The notes under the pieces are model-generated. The model saw only the letters and a program-made list of their open reading frames with translations. It was not told where the DNA came from and searched no databases. A stretch of 64,000 nt of DNA from Selenomonas sp963528755. Lineage in GTDB: Bacteria > Bacillota > Negativicutes > Selenomonadales > Selenomonadaceae. The position numbers and the translations under genes were made by a program. How positions within the stretch are numbered: position 1 is the first letter of the stretch; the number at the start of each line of letters is the position of its first letter. The DNA lies in the NCBI RefSeq assembly GCF_963528755.1, contig NZ_CAURXA010000006.1, forward strand, positions 124,001-188,000, in the 5' to 3' direction. This document shows, in pieces, positions 43,983 through 51,569 of this stretch.

Positions 43983-44686
43983 ATACTTCGATTGATATTT
44001 CCATGATACATTTTGACGAAAAGGGTCTTGTTCCCGCCATCGTGCAGGAGGAAAACGGCGAGGTTCTCATGCTCGCCTACATGAATGAGGAATCGCTGAA
44101 GAAGACTTTGGAAACGGGCTTCACATGGTTCTACAGCCGCTCGCGCAAGAAGCTCTGGCGCAAGGGGGAGACTTCGGGCAACGTGCAGCAGGTCAAGGAA
44201 ATCTCCTACGACTGCGATGGAGACACGCTTCTCGTGCGCGTGCATCAGGCGGGCGTCGCGTGCCATACGGGCACATATTCGTGCTTCAGCGGACGCAGGC
44301 TGGGCAAGGACGAGAAGGGCGTCGCCGTCATCGGCGATGAGCCGCAGACTTCGCTCGCAGAAGTGCTCAATGCCGTTTATCACGTCATCCAGGAGCGGCG
44401 CGTTCATCCTGTCGAAGGTTCCTATACGAATTATCTCTTCGACAAGGGACAGGACAAGATCTTGAAAAAGGTGGGCGAAGAAGCGGCGGAAACCATCATC
44501 GCCTCGAAGAATATGGAAAAGAGCGACATCCTCTATGAGATGGGCGATCTCTGGTATCACTGCCTCGTGCTTCTCGCGTTCCACAACATCGTGCCCGATG
44601 AATTGTTCGTCGAGCTTATGAACCGCAGGAGCGGCGGCAGCTACCACCAATTCACAGGAAAGGACGGCGTGCGTCCCGATGTGTGA
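43979..44686 (+). CDS. hisI: Bifunctional phosphoribosyl-AMP cyclohydrolase / phosphoribosyl-ATP pyrophosphatase
   Basis: 235 residues. The HisI domain (about 1-115) has WFYSRSRKKLWRKGETSGN and the metal ligands in DCDGDTLLVRVHQAGVACHTG. The HisE domain (about 120-215) is an all-helical MazG-like fold with EEAAETIIA and YEMGDLWYH. It carries out steps two and three of the pathway, named HisIE. Confidence 0.96.
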   Translation: MNTSIDISMIHFDEKGLVPAIVQEENGEVLMLAYMNEESLKKTLETGFTWFYSRSRKKLWRKGETSGNVQQVKEISYDCDGDTLLVRVHQAGVACHTGTYSCFSGRRLGKDEKGVAVIGDEPQTSLAEVLNAVYHVIQERRVHPVEGSYTNYLFDKGQDKILKKVGEEAAETIIASKNMEKSDILYEMGDLWYHCLVLLAFHNIVPDELFVELMNRRSGGSYHQFTGKDGVRPDV

Positions 44687-45314
44687 GGGAAAGGGCGATG
44701 TCCTGACGCTGCCCGAACCTGACCTACTGCCCGACAGGGAAATCAACTTTCTGGAGCTTATTGAACTTCGCGCGAGCCGCAGGCAGTACACGGCGGAGGC
44801 TCTGTCTTTGCAGGAGCTTTCCTATCTTTTATGGTGCACGCAGGGCGTCAAGATGGTCGCAGAAGGAGGGCGCACGCTGCGCAATGTCCCATCGGCAGCG
44901 GCGCTCCATCCGTTGACGACCTTGCTGTATCTGCAGAACGCAGAAGATGTGCCCTCAGGCTTTTATCAATTTATGCCTGTGGAACATGCACTGAAGCGTT
45001 TGACTCTTTCTGAAGATGCTCCAGAGGATGTGCTCACCGCCTTCGAGCAGCAGGCAATGGTGCGTCAAAGCGCAGCAATCTTCTTTTGGGTCGCAGACAT
45101 TGTGCGCGGCATTCGCACGTACGGGCGCAAGGTCTACGAGTACATCTATCTCGATGCCGGTCATATTGGGCAGAATCTCTATCTGACGGCTCAGGCACTG
45201 GGCTTGGGCGCGTGCGCCGTCGGGCGATTCGATGAGGCGGCGCTACATCGCTCGCTCCTGCTCGACGGTGAGGAGAAAAAGATCGTACATGCAGCCTGCA
45301 TCGGCAAGATATGA
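44679..45314 (+). CDS. SagB/ThcOx-like nitroreductase-family flavoprotein
   Basis: 211 residues. RASRRQYTAEALSLQELSYLLWCTQG is the FMN-binding start of nitroreductase-like oxidoreductases; VPSAAALHPL and LDAGHIGQNLYLTAQALGLGACAVGRFD match the SagB-type subgroup. Stand-alone members without a neighbouring peptide-maturation cluster usually have unknown substrates. It overlaps hisI by eight bases and its 3' end forms one arm of the operon terminator. Its role in a histidine operon is unclear. Confidence 0.8.
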   Translation: MCEGKGDVLTLPEPDLLPDREINFLELIELRASRRQYTAEALSLQELSYLLWCTQGVKMVAEGGRTLRNVPSAAALHPLTTLLYLQNAEDVPSGFYQFMPVEHALKRLTLSEDAPEDVLTAFEQQAMVRQSAAIFFWVADIVRGIRTYGRKVYEYIYLDAGHIGQNLYLTAQALGLGACAVGRFDEAALHRSLLLDGEEKKIVHAACIGKI

Positions 45315-45332
45315 TTTCTATCTTGCCGATGC
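45298..45332 (+). terminator. Terminator hairpin of the histidine operon
   Basis: A perfect 14-base-pair stem (45298-45311 with 45319-45332) around a seven-base loop, including the last codons and the stop codon of the nitroreductase-like gene. The following GGGCTTGCTTTT is only moderately T-rich. Confidence 0.65.
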
Positions 45333-45336
45333 GGGC

Positions 45337-45366
45337 TTGCTTTTCGTGTGTATCGTAGGATATAAT
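45337..45366 (+). promoter_or_regulatory. Promoter of the pyrophosphatase gene
   Basis: TTGCTT (45337-45342) and TATAAT (45361-45366) with 18-base spacing, directly behind the his terminator. Confidence 0.65.
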
Positions 45367-45409
45367 GGAAATCATCATATATCATCTGAAAACGGGAGGC
45401 TTCTTTTCG

Positions 45410-47059
45410 ATGAAAAATACGAAACCGATCTATACGATAGGGCATCGCAATCCGGATACGGATTCCATCTGCTCCGCAATCGGCTATGCGCATCTGAAGC
45501 AGGCGATGGGCGAGAATGTTGTGCCGGCGCGCGCAGGAAAGGTCAACGAGGAGACGAAATTTGCTCTGAACCACTTCCACGTGGAACAGCCGCTTCTCAT
45601 CACCGATCTCTATCCGCGCGTGAAGGACATCACGCTCGACTGCAAGACTGTCGTCAAAGAAACGGACAGCCTGCGTCATCTCGGTGAAATCATGCGTGAA
45701 AACGATCTGAAGTCGGTTCCCGTCGTCGATAAAGACGAGCGGCTCATCGGCATCGTGACCGTCAGCGACCTCGCGCAGCGCTATTTCAAGGAACTCAGCA
45801 TGCAGAATCTCGCCGACGCGGGCGTCTCCTTCCGCGATGTGATCCGCGTCATTGACGGTGAGGTCATCGTCAACGGCGATGAGGGCGGCAAGATTCGCGG
45901 CAATGTGCGCATCGCGGCGGGCAGCATCAGCATGATTCAGGATGTCGTCAAGGAGCACGACGTCGTCCTCATCGGTGACCGCAGGGACGAGACTCTGATT
46001 GACTGCTTGAAGCAGGGAATCGACTGCATGATCGTCACGGGCAACGGCAGGGTGTCGCCGAGCGTCATCGAGGAAGCCGAGGAGCGCCACATGCTCATCA
46101 TCAATACACCCTATGACACCTACACTTGTGCGCGTCTCATCAACCAGTGCGTCCCCGTCAAGCGCATCATGCAGGACGAGATTGTCGCCTTCAAGCCGCT
46201 CGACCTCTTGAGCGACATCAAGGGAACGATGGAGCAGTACAGCTACCGCAATTATCCCGTCGTGGAAAATGGCAAGCTCGTCGGGCTCGTGAGCAAGGAC
46301 ATGCTCATGGTACCGGAGCGCGAGCGCGTCATCTTGGTTGACCACAATGAGCGCGGACAGGCAGTCGAGGGCATCGAGGAAGCGAAGATTCTTGAGATCA
46401 TCGATCACCACCGTCTCGGCGGCATACAGACTAGCGAGCCGATCTTCACGCGTCAAGAGCCTGTAGGCTGCACGGCGACGATCGTGGCGAACATGCACTG
46501 GCACAGGGATGTCGACATCCCGCCGTCGATCGCAGGCCTGCTCCTCTCGGCGATCCTTTCCGATACGGTGCTCTTCAAGTCGCCGACTTGCACGCCCTAC
46601 GACAAGAAGACGGCGGAACGTCTGGCGGAGATTGCCGGCGTCGACATCATGGAATATGGCATGGCAATGCTCAAGGCGGGGTCGGGCATCGGCAACATGT
46701 CGCCCTTGGAAATCACCAAGAACGATATGAAGGAATTCCAGATTGGCGATTACCGCATCATCGTCAGCCAGATTTCCGTCATGGATACGAAGGAAGTCAT
46801 GGACATCGAGGCGGAAATTGTCAAGAGCATGACGGACGTCTGCAAGAAGGAAGGCTACGATATGAGCCTCGTCATGGTCACGGACATCATCGCCGAAGGG
46901 ACGTACCTGCTCTACACGGGATCGCCCAAGACGTTGATCGGCGAGGCGTTCCACAAGGATGCCAGCGGCACGCATATCTATTTGCCCGGCGTCATGTCGC
47001 GCAAGAAGCAGATCATCCCGCCCCTTTCGGAAGCCGTCAAATTGATCAAGAAGCAGTGA
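45410..47059 (+). CDS. ppaC: Manganese-dependent family II inorganic pyrophosphatase with CBS and DRTGG domains
   Basis: 549 residues. The DHH catalytic domain starts with GHRNPDTDSICSA and continues after the regulatory insert with VDHNERGQAV and IIDHHRLGG; the DHHA2 domain follows to the end. The insert (about 60-300) contains one CBS motif, a DRTGG domain (FRDVIRVIDGEVIVNGDEGG) and a second CBS motif. In studied relatives the CBS pair binds adenine nucleotides, with AMP/ADP inhibiting and ATP or diadenosine polyphosphates activating. GGGAGG precedes ATG 45410; the ATG at 45365 falls within the -10 box. Confidence 0.95.
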   Translation: MKNTKPIYTIGHRNPDTDSICSAIGYAHLKQAMGENVVPARAGKVNEETKFALNHFHVEQPLLITDLYPRVKDITLDCKTVVKETDSLRHLGEIMRENDLKSVPVVDKDERLIGIVTVSDLAQRYFKELSMQNLADAGVSFRDVIRVIDGEVIVNGDEGGKIRGNVRIAAGSISMIQDVVKEHDVVLIGDRRDETLIDCLKQGIDCMIVTGNGRVSPSVIEEAEERHMLIINTPYDTYTCARLINQCVPVKRIMQDEIVAFKPLDLLSDIKGTMEQYSYRNYPVVENGKLVGLVSKDMLMVPERERVILVDHNERGQAVEGIEEAKILEIIDHHRLGGIQTSEPIFTRQEPVGCTATIVANMHWHRDVDIPPSIAGLLLSAILSDTVLFKSPTCTPYDKKTAERLAEIAGVDIMEYGMAMLKAGSGIGNMSPLEITKNDMKEFQIGDYRIIVSQISVMDTKEVMDIEAEIVKSMTDVCKKEGYDMSLVMVTDIIAEGTYLLYTGSPKTLIGEAFHKDASGTHIYLPGVMSRKKQIIPPLSEAVKLIKKQ

Positions 47060-47074
47060 GAGCTGTAAAAGGCA

Positions 47075-47115
47075 GGAACGGCTGCTGCAGTATGTCTGCG
47101 GCAGCCGTTTCCTTT
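47075..47115 (+). terminator. Intrinsic terminator after the pyrophosphatase gene
   Basis: AACGGCTGCTGCAG (47077-47090) pairs with CTGCGGCAGCCGTT (47096-47109), one G-U pair, loop TATGT, followed by TCCTTT. Confidence 0.7.
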
Positions 47116-47151
47116 GCTGTGTATGCTGCTGATGTTTGCGAGGTTGATATA

Positions 47152-49419
47152 GTGGATATTTTTCAGGGCTTGAATCCCATGCAGCGGGAAGCTGTCGCGC
47201 ATATCGATGGTCCGCTGCTCATCATGGCGGGCGCCGGTTCGGGCAAGACGAAGGTGCTCACCTGTCGCATCGCCAATCTCTTGGCACACGGCGTGCCGCC
47301 CTACAGCATCTTGGCAATCACGTTCACGAACAAGGCGGCGGCAGAGATGCGCGAGCGCGTCGATCGCATGATCGGCGGCTTGGGCAAGGATGTCTGGCTC
47401 AGCACATTTCATTCCTTCTGTGCACGCTTTCTGCGGCGCGAGATTGAAGCGGGCGAAGTCTACAAGAAAAATTTCGTCATCTACGATACGTCAGATTCCA
47501 AGACTGTCATCAAGGCGTGCCTCAAGGAGCTGAATCTCGATGACAAGCAATTTGCTCCCGCAAAGGTGCAGAACGCCATATCGAACGCGAAGAATCTCAT
47601 GCTCGGCCCGCGCGCCTACGCGCGGCAGGCGGATACGTTCCATGCGAAGAAGATTGCGGAACTTTTCAGCCTGTATGACAAGAAGCTGCGCGAGAACAAC
47701 GCCTTGGATTTTGACGATCTCCTGCTGCTCGCCGTCGACCTTCTGGAAAATAACGACGAACTGCGTCAGAAGTATCAGCAGCGTTTCCGCTACATCCTCA
47801 TCGACGAATATCAGGATACGAACGGCGCACAGTACAGGCTCACGACGCTTCTGGCAGGCGGTCATCACAATCTCTGCGTTGTCGGCGATGCCGATCAGTC
47901 CATCTACGGTTGGCGCGGCGCGGACATCAGCAACATCTTGAATTTCGAGAAGGACTTTCCCGAGGCTAAGACGATCAAGCTTGAGCAAAATTATCGCTCG
48001 ACGAAGAATATCTTGGCCGCAGCCAATGCCGTCATCCGAAATAATGAGAATCGCAAGCCGAAGAAGCTCTGGACGGAAAACGCCGTAGGGGAGAAGATCG
48101 CCCTTTATCAGGCGAATGACGAGCGCGACGAGGCAAGATTCGTCGTAGATACCGTGCAGAAGCAGAAGACGCTCTTTTCCGTCGATTATGGCGACATCGC
48201 CGTGCTTTACCGCACGAATGCGCAGTCGCGCGTCCTCGAAGAAGCCATGATGGCGGCGGGGATTCCCTATACGATGGTCGGCGGCTTGAAGTTCTACGAC
48301 CGAATGGAGATCAAGGACATCATTGCCTATCTGCACGTCCTCTACAACCCGTTTGACGCTGTGAGCCTCCTGCGCATCATCAACGTGCCCAAGCGCGGCA
48401 TCGGCGCATCGACGATCGCCAAGCTCACAGAGTATGCCGCCATGCGTGAAGAATCCCTCTTCGATGTCCTGTCGAGTCCCGAAGCGCTCGAAGCCATGGG
48501 ATTCAAGACGCGCACGAAGAATCTGCTCGAAGCCTTCGCCGCGCTTCTCTTTGACCTCATGGGCAAACTTGCCGCTATGCCGCTTTCTTCCTTTATCGAA
48601 GCCTTGCTTGACGATACGGGTTATATCAAGGAGTTGGAAAAGCAGGATACGCCCGAGGCGCAGACGCGCATCGAGAACTTGCGCGAATTCGTCGGCGTGG
48701 CGCGAGAGTTTGAAAAAACGGAGGAAGAACCGACTTTGGAAAATTTCCTCAACCAGGTCGCACTCGTCTCCGATGTCGATACAGCGAACATGGAGGACGA
48801 CCGCGTGACGCTCATGACGCTTCATTCGGCAAAGGGCTTGGAGTTCCCCGTCGTCTTTCTCGTGGGCATGGAGGAGGGAATCTTTCCCCATGCGCGCACG
48901 CTCCTTGAGCCGAGCGAAATCGAGGAAGAACGCCGCACCTGCTATGTCGGCATCACGCGCGCTGAACGCAAGCTCTACTTGAGCTACGCGCGCTATCGGA
49001 CGCTTTACGGCAAGGGGAATGTCTATCCGCCGTCAAGATTCCTCGCGGAGATTCCCGAAACGTATTTGGAAAAGGCACAGGCTTTCGGGCGGAGCGCGTT
49101 TTTAGAGTCGCGGGGCATGGGGAGGCCGCAGTCCGCCTTCGAGATTCTGCAAAGCTTGCAGCGTACGACAGCTCCTTCTGCATCGCCTTCGCCTGTGCCT
49201 TCTTCCCCTCGCGAGGTGCGTCCTGCCACGTCCGCCGCAATTCGCCCGAGCATGGAAGTGGCATGGCGTGCGGGCGACAAGGCTCGTCATGGCAAGTGGG
49301 GTGTCGGTACAGTCGTCTCGGTCAAGGGGGAAGGCGAAGAAGTCGAGCTGAAGATCGCCTTCCCGCAAATCGGCATCAAGGGACTCATGCAGAAGTATGC
49401 TCCCATCGAGAAAGTCTGA
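47152..49419 (+). CDS. pcrA: UvrD/PcrA-type DNA helicase
   Basis: 755 residues, an SF1A 3'-5' helicase. Motifs: Q motif LNPMQREAV, Walker A AGAGSGKT, TFTNKAAAEM, DEYQDTN, GDADQSIYGWRGA, LEQNYRS, LMTLHSAKGLEFPVVF and CYVGITRAERKLY. A Tudor-like C-terminal domain (AWRAGDKARHGKWGVGTVV) is typical of PcrA. It acts in DNA repair and clears protein-DNA blocks. GTG 47152 after GCGAGG is chosen; the in-frame ATG at 47091 lies in the preceding terminator loop. Confidence 0.95.
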   Translation: MDIFQGLNPMQREAVAHIDGPLLIMAGAGSGKTKVLTCRIANLLAHGVPPYSILAITFTNKAAAEMRERVDRMIGGLGKDVWLSTFHSFCARFLRREIEAGEVYKKNFVIYDTSDSKTVIKACLKELNLDDKQFAPAKVQNAISNAKNLMLGPRAYARQADTFHAKKIAELFSLYDKKLRENNALDFDDLLLLAVDLLENNDELRQKYQQRFRYILIDEYQDTNGAQYRLTTLLAGGHHNLCVVGDADQSIYGWRGADISNILNFEKDFPEAKTIKLEQNYRSTKNILAAANAVIRNNENRKPKKLWTENAVGEKIALYQANDERDEARFVVDTVQKQKTLFSVDYGDIAVLYRTNAQSRVLEEAMMAAGIPYTMVGGLKFYDRMEIKDIIAYLHVLYNPFDAVSLLRIINVPKRGIGASTIAKLTEYAAMREESLFDVLSSPEALEAMGFKTRTKNLLEAFAALLFDLMGKLAAMPLSSFIEALLDDTGYIKELEKQDTPEAQTRIENLREFVGVAREFEKTEEEPTLENFLNQVALVSDVDTANMEDDRVTLMTLHSAKGLEFPVVFLVGMEEGIFPHARTLLEPSEIEEERRTCYVGITRAERKLYLSYARYRTLYGKGNVYPPSRFLAEIPETYLEKAQAFGRSAFLESRGMGRPQSAFEILQSLQRTTAPSASPSPVPSSPREVRPATSAAIRPSMEVAWRAGDKARHGKWGVGTVVSVKGEGEEVELKIAFPQIGIKGLMQKYAPIEKV

Positions 49420-49426
49420 GGTTCGT

Positions 49427-51436
49427 ATGGATATTCAAGAAGTCAAAAAAAAGCTTGCACAGCTGCGGCGCACGATACGTCACCACAATGTGCGCTACTA
49501 TAACGACGACAATCCCGAAATCAGCGATTATGAATACGATCAGCTCATGCTGCGGCTCAAGGCGCTGGAAAGGGAGTACCCCGAGCTTATCACGGAAAAC
49601 TCACCGACGCAGAAGGTCGGCGGCACGGCGAAGCGCACGGCAGGCACGCTCGTGCGCCACGACGTGCCGATGCTTTCGCTGCAGGATGTGTTCTCTCGCG
49701 AGGAAATAGAAGCTTTCGTGCGCGACATAGAGGCGCGCATGGAAAATCCTGTGTTCGTCGTCGAAGAAAAAATCGACGGACTTTCGCTTGCCCTGCGCTA
49801 TGAAAACGGGACGCTGAGCCGTGCCATCACGCGCGGCGACGGCATAGTGCAGGGTGAGGACGTCACGGAAAATGCCAAGGTCATCAAAGACGTCGTGCAG
49901 AAACTCAAGGAGCCGCTGCCTTACTTCGAGGTGCGCGGCGAGGTCTACATGACGAAGGCGGCATTTGAGGCAGTCAACGAGAGGCGTCAGCTTCTCGGGC
50001 TGAAGCTTTTTGCCAATCCGCGCAACTGTGCGGCGGGCACTCTGCGCCAACTCGACAGCCGCATCACGAGAGAGAGGGGACTGTCCCTCTTCGTGTTCAA
50101 CCTGCAGGCGGTGCGCGGCAAGGAATTCCAAACGCATGTCGAAGCCTACGACTTCATGAAACGGCAGGGCATCAAGGTCATTCATGCCTATCACGTCTGC
50201 CGTACGGCAGAGGAGGTCTGGGATGCCATCGAGCAGATTGGCGCCTCGCGCGGCGATCTGCCCTACGACATCGACGGCGCTGTCGTCAAACTCAATGATT
50301 TTTCGCAAAGGGAGAGCCTCGGCGCTACTTCCAAGGCGCCGCGCTGGGCGATCGCCTATAAATACCCGCCCGAGGAAAAGGAAAGCGTCGTGCGCAGCAT
50401 CACGCTTTCTGTCGGCCGGACGGGGCGCATCACACCGACGGCGACGTTCGATCCCATCCGCCTTTGCGGTACGACGGTCGAGCGCGCGACGCTGCACAAT
50501 CAGGATTTCATCGACGATCTCGATGTGCGCGTAGGCGATACCGTCGTCGTCTACAAGTCGGGAGAGATCATTCCGAAGATCAAGGCGGTCGTAAAAGAAA
50601 AGCGTCCCGAGGGAACAGAGCCGTTCAAGATCGGCGATCGCTGCCCCGTATGCGGTGCAAAGGCTGCGAGAGAGGCGGATTCCGCCGACGTCAAGTGCAT
50701 CAATCAGGCATGTCCGGCGCAGGTGGAGAGCCACATCCTGAACTTTGTGAGCCGCGACGCTATGGACATCAAGGGCTTGGGCGAAAAGAACATCGCCGCC
50801 TTGATTGAAAAAGGTTTCCTTCACACGATCGTCGACATCTTCCGCTTGAAGGAGCATCGGGAAGAGCTGATTGCCCAAGGCGTTGTCGGCAAGGAAAAAA
50901 ACACGGATAAACTGCTTGCAGCCATCGAAGAGGCAAAGAAGAATGAACCTCAGCGTCTTTTGACGGGACTCGGCATCCCCGGCATCGGCAAGGCGGCAGC
51001 GGCCGCTCTCATGCAGCATTTCAAGACCTTGGAGGCTTTGGAAAATGCGTCCGATGAAGCGATTCTCGCGGTGCGTGATATGGGCGAAACGAGCGCCGCT
51101 GCCATTCGCTCGTATTTCCAAAACGAAGGCAATGCAAAGATTTGCCGCGAACTGCAGCAGATCGGTGTCGCGACGGCAGTACAAGAGCGTGCAGCGCAGG
51201 GCGACGAACTGGCCGATATGAGCTTCGTCGTCACGGGTACGCTGCGTCATTTCGGGCGCAGGGAAATCACGGAGCTGATCGAGCAGCACGGCGGACGCGT
51301 GACAAGTTCCGTGTCCAAGAAGACGGACTGCCTCGTCGCGGGAGAAAATGCTGGCAGCAAGCTGCAAAAGGCGGAGCAGCTGGGCGTCCGAATCTTGACG
51401 GAGGAGGAGCTCCTGCAGCTGATTGACCATATTTGA
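49427..51436 (+). CDS. ligA: NAD-dependent DNA ligase
   Basis: 669 residues: Ia domain, adenylation domain with the active-site EKIDGLS lysine, OB fold, a four-cysteine zinc finger (CPVC and CINQACP), helix-hairpin-helix repeats and a C-terminal BRCT domain (LADMSFVVTGTLRHFGRREI). It seals nicks after replication and repair. ATG 49427 lies five bases after TGAGG. The pcrA-ligA order is conserved in Firmicutes. Confidence 0.97.
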   Translation: MDIQEVKKKLAQLRRTIRHHNVRYYNDDNPEISDYEYDQLMLRLKALEREYPELITENSPTQKVGGTAKRTAGTLVRHDVPMLSLQDVFSREEIEAFVRDIEARMENPVFVVEEKIDGLSLALRYENGTLSRAITRGDGIVQGEDVTENAKVIKDVVQKLKEPLPYFEVRGEVYMTKAAFEAVNERRQLLGLKLFANPRNCAAGTLRQLDSRITRERGLSLFVFNLQAVRGKEFQTHVEAYDFMKRQGIKVIHAYHVCRTAEEVWDAIEQIGASRGDLPYDIDGAVVKLNDFSQRESLGATSKAPRWAIAYKYPPEEKESVVRSITLSVGRTGRITPTATFDPIRLCGTTVERATLHNQDFIDDLDVRVGDTVVVYKSGEIIPKIKAVVKEKRPEGTEPFKIGDRCPVCGAKAAREADSADVKCINQACPAQVESHILNFVSRDAMDIKGLGEKNIAALIEKGFLHTIVDIFRLKEHREELIAQGVVGKEKNTDKLLAAIEEAKKNEPQRLLTGLGIPGIGKAAAAALMQHFKTLEALENASDEAILAVRDMGETSAAAIRSYFQNEGNAKICRELQQIGVATAVQERAAQGDELADMSFVVTGTLRHFGRREITELIEQHGGRVTSSVSKKTDCLVAGENAGSKLQKAEQLGVRILTEEELLQLIDHI

Positions 51437-51476
51437 CATCGCATATTGAAAACACTGGAACAATCGTGTCAGGCTA

Positions 51477-51485
51477 TGCTATAAT
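51477..51485 (+). promoter_or_regulatory. Extended -10 promoter of alaS
   Basis: TGC followed by TATAAT (51480-51485); the -35 region is poor. The leader of about 80 bases shows no T-box. Confidence 0.5.
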
Positions 51486-51569
51486 TGTTTGTTAGTACGA
51501 GGTCGAGCGAATGAATCCCAAGCGGAATTTGTTCAAGCTTGACGTAATCTCTGATGGGGGTAGGTTCTT

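Noticed and set aside
51486..51569. T-box or other tRNA-sensing leader before alaS
   Set aside because: The leader is only about 80 bases long and lacks the T-box sequence and specifier-loop structure.
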